A stretch of DNA of 7,669 nt, from positions 11,269-18,937 of the forward strand of contig JAUNHS010000021.1 in NCBI GenBank assembly GCA_030523805.1, written 5' to 3'. Positions 1 to 5,857 of the stretch are shown piece by piece. Under the pieces are notes generated by a model. The model did no database searches, was not told the origin of the DNA, and saw only the letters and a list, made by a program, of their open reading frames with translations. This DNA is from Acinetobacter sp. (GTDB lineage Bacteria > Pseudomonadota > Gammaproteobacteria > Pseudomonadales > Moraxellaceae). The position numbers were made by a program, and so were the translations under genes. Numbering within the stretch: position 1 is the stretch's first letter; the number at the start of each line of letters is the position of its first letter.

Positions 1-667
1 TTACGTCAGCGATTTGTACTGGGCTAGGGTAAACGCCAGCAGCCACTAAACCTGCGATGTGAGCCATATCGACAAATAAGTATGCACCAACTTTGTCCGC
101 AATATCACGGAAACGTTGCCAATCCACCACACGGCTATACGCAGAGAAACCTGCAACAATCATTTTCGGCTTATGCTCTAAAGCTAAACGTTCAACTTCT
201 TCATAGTCAATTTCGCCAGTTTCAGGATTTAAACCGTATTGTACAGCATTATACGTTTTACCTGAGAAACTCACTTTTGCACCGTGTGTTAAATGCCCAC
301 CGTGAGCCAAGCTCATACCCAAAACAGTATCGCCAGCTTCTAAAAGTGCTAAATACACTGCTGAGTTTGCTTGTGAACCTGCGTGTGGTTGTACGTTTGC
401 ATAGTCTGCACCGAACAATTCTTTGGCACGGTCAATCGCCATTTGCTCAATCACATCAACGTGTTCACAGCCACCATAATAACGCTTACCTGGATAACCT
501 TCAGCGTATTTATTGGTTAATTTTGTGCCTTGAGCTTCCATAACCGCTGGCGAGCAGTAGTTTTCAGAAGCGATTAATTCAATATGATCTTCTTGACGCT
601 GACCTTCAGCAGCAATTAATTTCGCCAATTCAGGGTCAAATTGAGCAATAGACGTATTTGGAAACAT
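1..667 (-). CDS. glyA: Serine hydroxymethyltransferase (partial, N-terminal 222 residues)
   Basis: GlyA is the PLP-dependent cytosolic enzyme that interconverts serine plus tetrahydrofolate with glycine plus 5,10-methylene-tetrahydrofolate, a main source of one-carbon units. The start is ATG at 665-667, preceded by AAGGA at 675-679 with a 7-nt spacer. The translation opens [14 protein letters not shown]. Family motifs are seen in order: IASEN (residues 32-36), [16 protein letters not shown] (51-66), the SGSQAN-like HAGSQAN (95-101), AHGGHLTHG (121-129), GFSAYSR (173-179) and the cofactor-contacting VDMAH (199-203, Asp200 and His203). The reading frame is intact to the window edge. It stops just before the expected THK motif carrying the PLP lysine, so roughly the C-terminal half lies outside the window. 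The gene appears to have its own promoter and is separated from the upstream operon by 151 nt. Confidence 0.97.
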   Translation of the reverse strand, partial: MFPNTSIAQFDPELAKLIAAEGQRQEDHIELIASENYCSPAVMEAQGTKLTNKYAEGYPGKRYYGGCEHVDVIEQMAIDRAKELFGADYANVQPHAGSQANSAVYLALLEAGDTVLGMSLAHGGHLTHGAKVSFSGKTYNAVQYGLNPETGEIDYEEVERLALEHKPKMIVAGFSAYSRVVDWQRFRDIADKVGAYLFVDMAHIAGLVAAGVYPSPVQIADV

Positions 668-740
668 GAGATGATCCTTTTAAATATAAGGGAAAAGATT
701 AGCTTTATTTTAACATGAAATATCGTATTAATGCGTCTAA

Positions 741-746
741 ATTATA
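741..746 (-). promoter_or_regulatory. Candidate -10 box for glyA
   Basis: A consensus TATAAT on the minus strand sits 73 nt before the glyA start, in a 151-nt AT-rich gap. No good -35 is seen at 16-18 bp; the sequence there is A-rich. A 5' leader of about 65 nt would follow. TATAAT is not rare in AT-rich DNA, so this is only a plausible placement. The rest of the gap (668-818) shows no riboswitch-like fold. Confidence 0.35.
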
Positions 747-801
747 AAAAGATACATTTATTTTTTGTTGGATATTTTTCATGTTGAGTTGAAGTCAGTT
801 C

Positions 802-819
802 ATTTTATTGCGATAAAAT
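802..819. repeat. AT-only perfect hairpin at the end of the 215-residue gene
   Basis: ATTTTAT, a TGCG loop, then ATAAAAT form a perfect 7-bp inverted repeat touching the TAA stop codon of the minus-strand gene that ends at 819. It contains no G-C pairs in the stem and is not followed by a T run on the minus strand. It is therefore a weak terminator at best, though it could mark or protect the 3' end of the operon transcript. Confidence 0.3.
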
Positions 820-1466
820 TAAGCCTGCACAAAAAATTGCTGATGATAATTTGCTAAAATTTTCAACTCATCGTGCTGCAAGTGGGGAATGATTTTATCA
901 ATCGCTAAATGCACGGCTTTAATCACCGTTGCCGCTGCAAGGTCAGATGCTTTGCGTTTGATTAAACCTAGCCCAAGCGTATGATTAAAATCAATCATAA
1001 AATGCTGAATTAAAGCACTGGCAAAGGTTTTATAATGCTGTGCCAAAGCCGATACATCTACGCTTTGCTCTTGCAAAATCTGCTGATAAAATTGCAACAT
1101 TTGAGCGACAAAATCAGCTGGTAAATGAAAGCCAATCGCCTGTGTGCCTTGAAATTGGCTACGCTCTACAAAAGCCAACGATTGCTGTACGGTGTCATTA
1201 TCTGCCTTGCCCAATAATTGATTGAGCAAGGTATGTACGGTAGATTGCACCGTATGGGCGAGTTTTTCGGCAATATTACGTTTTTCACTGGCTGGTAAGC
1301 GTTGAATTAGTCCTGTCAATAATTGTGCAACAATTTCATCATTCATTTGTAAAATCAAGGCATTACGCAACGGATAAAGTGCTTCGCTGTGATGGCGTTG
1401 ATTGAAAATGTGCTGAATTTGTTGTTGTAAATGTGGCGACGGTGTAAATGCAAAATAACTCATCAT
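819..1466 (-). CDS. Unrecognised all-helical cytoplasmic protein, last gene of the yadG-yadH-queF operon
   Basis: I do not recognise this 215-residue protein and assign no function. It has no signal peptide, no convincing membrane segment, and no Cys or Trp. It is rich in Gln, His, Leu and Ala, with long stretches that look amphipathic and helical, for example residues 30-90 and 115-160. The N-terminus is YFAFTPSPHLQQQI, and the C-terminus is a basic/aromatic tail ending in FFVQA. Two start codons are adjacent (1464-1466 and 1461-1463). The AGGA at 1471-1474 is 4 nt from the first and 7 nt from the second, so the second may be the one used. The gene begins 32 nt after queF with no terminator between them, so it is probably co-transcribed with queF. 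It is likely a lineage-restricted conserved hypothetical. Confidence 0.8.
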   Translation of the reverse strand: MMSYFAFTPSPHLQQQIQHIFNQRHHSEALYPLRNALILQMNDEIVAQLLTGLIQRLPASEKRNIAEKLAHTVQSTVHTLLNQLLGKADNDTVQQSLAFVERSQFQGTQAIGFHLPADFVAQMLQFYQQILQEQSVDVSALAQHYKTFASALIQHFMIDFNHTLGLGLIKRKASDLAAATVIKAVHLAIDKIIPHLQHDELKILANYHQQFFVQA

Positions 1467-1498
1467 CTTGTCCTATGCTTATTTTATATAATAACGAA

Positions 1499-2311
1499 TT
1501 ACTGCCGAGCCAAACGAATCGGCTCAACCAACCAATCATCATGCGATGTACGGCACGGGTTAATATCCAAGCCACCACGCCGTGTATAAGTCGCATAAAC
1601 CATTAATTTTTCAGGTTTTAATTGCATCCAAATGTCTGCAAAAATTTGCTCCACACATTGTTCATGAAAGCCATTATGCTCACGAAACGAAATAATATAC
1701 GCCAATAAAGACGCACGGCAAATTTCACGCCCTTGATAACGGATAAAAACCGTTCCCCAATCAGGTTGATTGGTTACAGGGCAATTACTGCGTAATAAAT
1801 GCGAGTGCAAATATTGCTCTACCATATCGCCATTTGGCACGCATTGCAACAGTTGAGCATTGGGCTGATACGCAATTTGCGTAGGCGTAACATCGTCAAT
1901 ACATTCGCCATAAGGCTGCTGTGTCGGTAAATCATTTACGCCAAAAAGTTGAATTTTAACCGATGCTTGTGCTGCCTGTGATAAATCCTGTTCAACGGTA
2001 TGGATTAAGGCATTTTGATCGTTAAAATGATGGAAATTTAAACTATTAAAATACAATTTTAACGATTTAGACTCAATTAAATATGGAGAATGAGCAGGAA
2101 TGTGTAAGCGGGCAATGGCTACCTGTGGCTTGCCTTGTGTGTCCAACCACGACAATTCAAAAACGTGCCACCAATCCACGCCATTTTGTATCGCCGCAAT
2201 ATCGGCATAAGATTGACGACTTTCAGCACGAGCGATAGGGAATAGCACATTTGGAGCGTATTGCGTTGGATATTCGGTACTTTTTCCCAGTAAAGATAAA
2301 TCTACAGACAT
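1499..2311 (-). CDS. queF: NADPH-dependent 7-cyano-7-deazaguanine reductase (preQ0 reductase)
   Basis: QueF reduces the nitrile of preQ0 to the amine preQ1 with two NADPH, the step before tRNA-guanine transglycosylase in queuosine synthesis. At 270 residues this is the long, E. coli-type two-domain (tandem T-fold) form rather than the short B. subtilis type. Visible motifs are ESKSLKLYFNS (80-90, the QueF signature that includes the NADPH-binding region), SNCPVTNQPDWG (175-186) with the nucleophile Cys177 and proton donor Asp184 seven residues later, and FREHNGFHEQC (209-219) with His216 and Glu217, which bind the substrate base. RRGGLDINPCR (244-254) closes the fold. All key residues are present, so the enzyme should be active. 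The start lies 3 nt after the yadH stop, with only a weak GAG as ribosome site, which suggests translational coupling to yadH. The family call is secure. Confidence 0.97.
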   Translation of the reverse strand: MSVDLSLLGKSTEYPTQYAPNVLFPIARAESRQSYADIAAIQNGVDWWHVFELSWLDTQGKPQVAIARLHIPAHSPYLIESKSLKLYFNSLNFHHFNDQNALIHTVEQDLSQAAQASVKIQLFGVNDLPTQQPYGECIDDVTPTQIAYQPNAQLLQCVPNGDMVEQYLHSHLLRSNCPVTNQPDWGTVFIRYQGREICRASLLAYIISFREHNGFHEQCVEQIFADIWMQLKPEKLMVYATYTRRGGLDINPCRTSHDDWLVEPIRLARQ

Positions 2312-2314
2312 GGT

Positions 2315-3088
2315 TTAATCTCGCATTCCAGTTCCACGATTGAGTAAATAATAAGCAAAACAATAAAAGCCAATACAAGCAACGCTAATCACGGTCAGCG
2401 ATAGCCACACATTCACATCGCTATGCCCTAAAATGCCATAACGAAAGGCATTGACCATATACACAATTGGATTGAGCAAAGACACATTTTGCCAAAACGG
2501 ACTGAGTAGGCTAATGGCATAAAACACACCACCCAAGTAGGTCAATGGCGTTAAAACAAAGGTCGGAATGATGGAAATATCATCAAAAGATTTGGCATAA
2601 ACGGCATTAATAAACCCTGCCAAGGAAAATAGAATAGACGTTACCAACACGCTATACACCATCACAAAAATATTGTGCAAATGCAACTGTGTAAAAAATA
2701 GGCTCAATACGGTAACAATCACGCCCACCATCAAACCACGAGCCACACCACCGAGCGTATAACCGAGTAAAATCACATGGTTCGGCATCGGGCTAATGAT
2801 TAATTCTTCAATACTTCGCTGAAATTTTGCACTAAAAAAACTCGAGCAAACGTTGGAATAACTATTGGTAATCACTGCCATCATAATCAATCCAGGCACG
2901 ATAAATTGCATATAGCTAAAACCACCCATATCGCCAATGCGTGAGCCGACCAACTGCCCAAAAATCATAAAATACAAACTCATGGTAATTGCAGGTGGTA
3001 GCAAAGTTTGCGGCCAAATTCGCATAAAACGACGGATTTCTTTACGCAACAGCGTGGAAAATGCAGTCATGATTTGTTGAGCATTCAT
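2315..3088 (-). CDS. yadH: ABC-2 type exporter permease, YadH family
   Basis: This is the inner-membrane permease partner of the adjacent ATPase. It has 257 residues, close to E. coli YadH (about 256). The N-terminus holds the amphipathic LLRKEIRRFMRIWPQ typical of ABC-2 permeases. About six hydrophobic segments follow, at roughly residues 26-48, 58-80, 105-131, 140-163, 171-191 and 229-250. Between the second and third is the cytoplasmic FQRSIEELIISPMP (89-102), the conserved coupling region of the family. PLTYLGGVFYAISLLSPFWQ (181-200) is the usual ABC-2 motif before the last segment. The start ATG overlaps the yadG stop as ATGA, and GGAG at 3097-3100 lies 8 nt upstream, so the two proteins should be made together. 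The substrate is unknown: related exporters move drugs, polysaccharides or lipids, and nothing here decides between these. Confidence 0.93.
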   Translation of the reverse strand: MNAQQIMTAFSTLLRKEIRRFMRIWPQTLLPPAITMSLYFMIFGQLVGSRIGDMGGFSYMQFIVPGLIMMAVITNSYSNVCSSFFSAKFQRSIEELIISPMPNHVILLGYTLGGVARGLMVGVIVTVLSLFFTQLHLHNIFVMVYSVLVTSILFSLAGFINAVYAKSFDDISIIPTFVLTPLTYLGGVFYAISLLSPFWQNVSLLNPIVYMVNAFRYGILGHSDVNVWLSLTVISVACIGFYCFAYYLLNRGTGMRD

Positions 3089-4059
3089 GATGTTTGCTCC
3101 GTATTTGATGATGTCGTGTGCGATTGATGAGCATTATTTTCCACCAATTTGACAAATAATTCTTCTAAACGATTGGCTTTATTTCGCATACTTTTCACTT
3201 TAATTTTTAAATGTTCAAATAAGGCAAATAAATCATTGAGATGGTAAGATTTATCCAAACTCACTTGCAACGTAAATGGATCTAACACATCAAAACGCAA
3301 GCCTTGAATATTTAAAGCTGCAATGTCATCGGCATTGACCGCTTGGCTCAAATCAAAAATAAATGCTTCTTCCGTGAGCTGACTGAGAAAGGCTTTCATG
3401 CTAGTATTTTCACGGATTTCGCCATGATTGATAATGGCAATTTTACGGCACAGCATTTCCGCTTCTTCTAAATAATGCGTGGTGAGAATGATGGTTACAC
3501 CTTGCTGTTGATTGAGTTCTTGCAAAAAATCCCACATGGAACGGCGTAATTCAATATCCACGCCTGCAGTTGGTTCATCTAAAATCAGCAATTTCGGTTC
3601 GTGCATCATGGCACGGGCAATCATTAAACGACGCTTCATACCGCCAGAAAGTAGGCGAGCTTGGGTAAAGCGTTTTTCCCACAAGCCTAATTTTTGTAAA
3701 TAATATTCAGCACGTTGCTCTGCGGTGGTACGGTCTATACCGTAAAAACCTGCTTGCGTGATTAGAATATCAAATGGTTTTTCAAAATGCCCAAAATTAA
3801 ACTCTTGTGGCACAACGCCTAGGCATTGCTTGGCTTGCGATGGTTGTTGATCTAGGTTGTAGCCAAAAATGTGGACTTCACCTGATGTTTTTTTGGTTAA
3901 ACTGCTGATAATACTAATGGTGGTGGATTTTCCTGCACCATTTGGGCCGAGTAGGGCAAAAAAATCGCCTTGCTCTACGCTGAGTGTAATGCCTTTTAGG
4001 GCTTCAAAGCCGTTTTTGTAGGTTTTGCGGAGTTGGTGGAGTGTGAGTGCGTGGGTCAT
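3085..4059 (-). CDS. yadG: ABC transporter ATP-binding protein, YadG family
   Basis: This is the ATPase that powers the YadH permease, with 324 residues from ATG 4057-4059. Motifs are Walker A GPNGAGKST (38-46, Lys44), Q-loop PQEFNF (84-89), signature LSGGMKRR (137-144), Walker B LLILDEP (157-163) with catalytic Glu162, D-loop AGVD (165-168) and H-loop His195. After the nucleotide-binding domain comes a C-terminal domain of about 100 residues containing SMRNKANRLEELFV, strongly reminiscent of E. coli YadG, then a Ser/Thr/His-rich tail of about 15 residues. The frame stays open 30 codons further to a TTG at 4147-4149. I reject that start because the family begins at MTHALTLHQL and because an extended -10 promoter (4091-4099) lies inside the extension. 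No clear Shine-Dalgarno precedes the chosen ATG. It is the first gene of the operon yadG-yadH-queF-hypothetical. Confidence 0.94.
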   Translation of the reverse strand: MTHALTLHQLRKTYKNGFEALKGITLSVEQGDFFALLGPNGAGKSTTISIISSLTKKTSGEVHIFGYNLDQQPSQAKQCLGVVPQEFNFGHFEKPFDILITQAGFYGIDRTTAEQRAEYYLQKLGLWEKRFTQARLLSGGMKRRLMIARAMMHEPKLLILDEPTAGVDIELRRSMWDFLQELNQQQGVTIILTTHYLEEAEMLCRKIAIINHGEIRENTSMKAFLSQLTEEAFIFDLSQAVNADDIAALNIQGLRFDVLDPFTLQVSLDKSYHLNDLFALFEHLKIKVKSMRNKANRLEELFVKLVENNAHQSHTTSSNTEQTS

Positions 4060-4090
4060 GATGTGTGATGGTTTGGTATAAAAGGTGGGT

Positions 4091-4099
4091 AGTATAGCA
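4091..4099 (-). promoter_or_regulatory. Extended -10 promoter of the yadG-yadH-queF operon
   Basis: On the minus strand TGC-TATACT forms an extended -10 element (TGn plus five of six consensus bases). The -35 region 17 bp upstream is poor, as is common with extended -10 promoters. Transcription would begin near 4084, giving a leader of about 25 nt before the yadG ATG at 4059. Confidence 0.5.
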
Positions 4100-4164
4100 A
4101 ATTGTGTGGTGATGTACCATGTGAAAATCGCACAGGAAAGAAGTAACAAAATTTTAAAAAACTA

Positions 4165-4193
4165 TTGTGTGTTTTTTGTAATCATATTAGATT
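4165..4193 (+). promoter_or_regulatory. Candidate promoter of the exported-protein gene
   Basis: TTGTGT (4165-4170), 17 bp, then TAGATT (4188-4193) is the best sigma70-like pair in the short gap before the plus-strand gene at 4226. An overlapping alternative is TTGTAA (4176-4181) with TTTTAT (4199-4204). Both are weak matches in a T-rich stretch. Confidence 0.25.
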
Positions 4194-4225
4194 ATCTGTT
4201 TTATCAGTGAGTTAGGAATTTTGCC

Positions 4226-5164
4226 ATGAAAAAGTTGCTTCTTTGTACTGCTTTAGGGCTTGCTATGCTACTACCAAGTACAGGTTATACGAACAATACA
4301 CAAACAGTAGATTGGACACCTTATTTAGAGCCTTTGAAGCATAGTTGTGATTTCAGTAAAATAGATAAAGCAGTGTATGGGATAGTACGGTATAGTGAAT
4401 ATGCCGAATATGCAAGTATGAGAGAGGATTGGAACGGAGGTATCTGGAGAACTATTCCTGAAGAGCAACGAAATGAAAAATATAAACCAACACAACAAGA
4501 ATTACAACAATTTAAAGTGCCTGATGAACTCATTCCGTCTATAGCTTACATTGAGGGAGGTATTGTTATTGGTTTAAAAAATGCAATAGCATTTGGTTTG
4601 CCAATTAGAGGGATTGTGTATTTTTATACTCCACAAGGCATTGGAGTAGAGGTTTACTTTACAGATAATCGTTTTTTAAAATTATTACCTGAATTTTATG
4701 TACAAAGTGAATTTAATGGCAAAAAGGTATATGCTCATGAACAAATGAATAATAGTAATATTTTAGTGGATTGGTTTGATAGCACAGAAATTGCTTATAC
4801 AGAACATGGCGAGCAAAAAACGAAATGGGAAACTAAACATATCAAACAGCTCACCATTCCTGAAAATAAAATGCGATTGGCATTATCAATACAAGATCAA
4901 GAGGGTAATGATTGGAATAAAAAATACCAACCTATTGCCCAATATTTACCCATACAAAAGCGTAAACAAGCATCATTCAACGATGAACTTCAAGGCGTGG
5001 AGAGGGATTATCATAAAAAACATGACTGGATTATTTATCGCTCAACAGGAAATGGTTGGGTAAAGAAAGGTTCAAAATTTAGAATCCATGGTGAATTTTC
5101 TGTAGATAAAAAAACGAAGTCTTTAAATTGTACTTTATTAATGCCTTATGGTGGAGAAATTTAA
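4226..5164 (+). CDS. Unrecognised, probably exported (periplasmic) protein
   Basis: I do not recognise this 312-residue protein. It starts MKKLLLCTALGLAMLLP, a typical Sec signal peptide (two Lys, then a hydrophobic core), with cleavage likely between residues 20 and 23. Cys7 is too early for a lipobox, so it is not an obvious lipoprotein. The mature part has only two cysteines, Cys41 and Cys302 near the two ends, which could form a disulfide in the periplasm. Residues 50-75 are Tyr/Trp-rich (YSEYAEYA, then DWNGGIW). Residues 103-135 are hydrophobic with many Gly and Ile, followed by YTPQGIGVEVYFTDN, which looks like beta-strands. The C-terminal 100 residues are rich in Lys. AGGA at 4214-4217 lies 8 nt before the ATG. 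The gene is more AT-rich than its neighbours, stands alone on the plus strand between conserved genes, and ends 6 nt from the convergent rlmH stop. This suggests a lineage-specific insertion. Confidence 0.88.
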   Translation: MKKLLLCTALGLAMLLPSTGYTNNTQTVDWTPYLEPLKHSCDFSKIDKAVYGIVRYSEYAEYASMREDWNGGIWRTIPEEQRNEKYKPTQQELQQFKVPDELIPSIAYIEGGIVIGLKNAIAFGLPIRGIVYFYTPQGIGVEVYFTDNRFLKLLPEFYVQSEFNGKKVYAHEQMNNSNILVDWFDSTEIAYTEHGEQKTKWETKHIKQLTIPENKMRLALSIQDQEGNDWNKKYQPIAQYLPIQKRKQASFNDELQGVERDYHKKHDWIIYRSTGNGWVKKGSKFRIHGEFSVDKKTKSLNCTLLMPYGGEI

Positions 5165-5170
5165 TCTTGT

Positions 5171-5650
5171 TCACGCCCGATGGTAAGGGTGATTATGATT
5201 AATACTCATCGCACGGTACAACTGCTCAATCAGCATAATGCGTACCAAAGGGTGTGGCAAAGTCAGCTTTGAAAGCGACCAATGCCACGCTGCTGCCTTG
5301 CGTACAGCATCCGACAAACCATCAGGCCCACCAATCGCAAGGGCAATATCATGACCATCTAACGCCCACTGCTGCATCGTGTCAGCAAGGCGTTCTGTGC
5401 TAAACTCACGTCCACCCACTTCTAAAGCAATTAAAATTTCATTCGGCTTTAACGCATTTAAAATCGCTTCGCCTTCCACTTGGCAATACTTCAAAATATC
5501 TGCTGGCGAGTCGTTTTTGCCACGCTTCGCCATCGGCAATTCTACCAATTGCGTTTGTACAAAAGGTTGTATGCGTTTCAAGTAATCATCAAAAGCGGTA
5601 TTCACCCAAGCAGGCATTTTTTGACCAATAGTGAGTAAGCGAATTTTCAT
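5171..5650 (-). CDS. rlmH: 23S rRNA (pseudouridine1915-N3)-methyltransferase
   Basis: RlmH is a small SPOUT (alpha/beta-knot) enzyme that uses S-adenosylmethionine to methylate pseudouridine 1915 in helix 69 of 23S rRNA on assembled 70S ribosomes. From ATG 5648-5650 the protein has 159 residues, near the E. coli length of 155. It begins MKIRLLTIGQK, as the family does. Motifs forming the knot and SAM pocket are LEVGGREFST (76-85), AIGGPDGL (105-112), LTLPHPLVRIMLIEQLYRA (129-147) and the C-terminal HPYHRA (154-159) that reaches the catalytic site. The frame continues 17 codons upstream to a GTG at 5699-5701; I reject that extension as non-homologous. No Shine-Dalgarno is visible before the ATG. 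The gene is convergent with the plus-strand gene ending at 5164, and no terminator lies between them. Confidence 0.96.
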   Translation of the reverse strand: MKIRLLTIGQKMPAWVNTAFDDYLKRIQPFVQTQLVELPMAKRGKNDSPADILKYCQVEGEAILNALKPNEILIALEVGGREFSTERLADTMQQWALDGHDIALAIGGPDGLSDAVRKAAAWHWSLSKLTLPHPLVRIMLIEQLYRAMSINHNHPYHRA

Positions 5651-5677
5651 TGTCGTGTCGTCGGTGTGGTTGTCGGT
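5651..5677 (-). promoter_or_regulatory. U-free, Shine-Dalgarno-less leader directly before rlmH
   Basis: On the minus strand the 27 nt just before the rlmH ATG contain no T, and are made of short CGAC/ACA/ACC units ending ACGACACGACA. The stretch lacks any AGG-type ribosome site and should be unstructured. Such CA-rich leaders can support initiation without a Shine-Dalgarno sequence, probably through ribosomal protein S1; its use here is inferred. A -10-like TATTTATAC lies just upstream at about 5674-5684, with no convincing -35. Confidence 0.35.
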
Positions 5678-5714
5678 ATAAATATTGGGCGATAATGCCA
5701 CGTTTGCTCAACAT

Positions 5715-5747
5715 AAAAAATCCCATTCATGTGGAGCGTGAATGGGA
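5715..5747 (-). terminator. Rho-independent terminator
   Basis: On the minus strand a perfect 9-bp stem (TCCCATTCA at 5739-5747 with TGAATGGGA at 5721-5729) with a 9-nt loop is followed at once by six T (5715-5720). On the plus strand the stem is followed by only one T, so it is directional. It ends either ppk2 transcripts, after a 3' UTR of about 140 nt, or the small RNA proposed here, and it insulates rlmH about 65 nt downstream. Confidence 0.8.
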
Positions 5748-5758
5748 TAAAAACGATG

Positions 5759-5780
5759 TGCTTAAAGCCAAGTTTAAGCA
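5759..5780. repeat. Perfect 8-bp hairpin with 6-nt loop
   Basis: TGCTTAAA (5759-5766), loop GCCAAG, TTTAAGCA (5773-5780) on the plus strand. It lies outside any gene, and would fold as the 5' hairpin of the proposed small RNA on the minus strand. Confidence 0.7.
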
Positions 5781-5782
5781 TT

Positions 5783-5835
5783 GGATTGATTGTAGCATGA
5801 TTTGTACGCTGTGTGCAAACTTGCTCAATCAATCC
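5783..5835. repeat. Long nested inverted repeat containing a promoter
   Basis: GGATTGATTG (5783-5792) pairs perfectly with CAATCAATCC (5826-5835). Inside, after one unpaired T, AGCA (5794-5797) pairs with TGCT (5822-5825). Further in, TTTGTAC (5801-5807) pairs with GTGCAAA (5813-5819) around a 5-nt loop, using one U-G pair if read as plus-strand RNA and showing one C-A mismatch on the minus strand. It begins 22 nt after the ppk2 stop and has no T run on either side, so it is not a simple terminator. It could be the 3' end structure of ppk2 mRNA or an operator over the embedded promoter. Confidence 0.65.
5789..5818 (-). promoter_or_regulatory. Candidate promoter for the small RNA
   Basis: On the minus strand TTGCAC (5813-5818), an 18-bp spacer, and TACAAT (5789-5794) preceded by TGC (an extended -10) form a good sigma70-like promoter. 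It fires toward the hairpin-terminator unit and away from ppk2. Both boxes lie within the arms of the inverted repeat at 5783-5835. Confidence 0.45.
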
Positions 5836-5857
5836 TAGTGCTAAATTGTGCTACACA

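Larger units (their letters stand above)
5715..5782 (-). ncRNA. Candidate small RNA of about 68 nt between ppk2 and rlmH
   Basis: The parts of a compact minus-strand RNA gene are all present. There is a promoter at 5789-5818 and a predicted start near 5781-5782. Almost at the 5' end is a perfect 8-bp hairpin (5759-5780; TGCTTAAA, CTTGGC loop, TTTAAGCA). An 11-nt single-stranded linker with five T follows (5748-5758), and then the 9-bp terminator with six T. The U-rich linker and terminal U run are features of Hfq-dependent RNAs. I know of no named family with this sequence. It could instead be the processed 3' UTR of ppk2. No target is proposed. Confidence 0.45.

Noticed and set aside
82..543. 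Plus-strand open frame of 153 codons opposite glyA
   Set aside because: It lies wholly antisense to a clear glyA reading frame, and its His/Leu/Gln-rich translation is typical of a shadow frame.
1363..1596. Minus-strand 77-codon frame spanning the queF end and the 215-residue gene start
   Set aside because: It overlaps both real genes in another frame and has no ribosome site or recognisable sequence.
4060..4149. 30-residue N-terminal extension of YadG starting at TTG
   Set aside because: It has a TTG start, no homology to the family N-terminus, and an extended -10 promoter lies inside it.
4321..5063. Frames at 4321-4533 (minus) and 4776-5063 (plus) inside the exported-protein gene
   Set aside because: They are alternative-frame shadows. 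The 312-codon frame has the signal peptide and the ribosome site.
5651..5701. 17-residue GTG-initiated extension of RlmH
   Set aside because: The family begins at MKI/MRL-like residues, and the extension has a low-complexity Thr/Asp/His sequence.
5650..5838. Plus-strand 62-codon frame and minus-strand 61-codon frame (5647-5832) over the rlmH-ppk2 gap
   Set aside because: Both are built on inverted repeats and lack Shine-Dalgarno sites. The structured RNA reading explains the region better.
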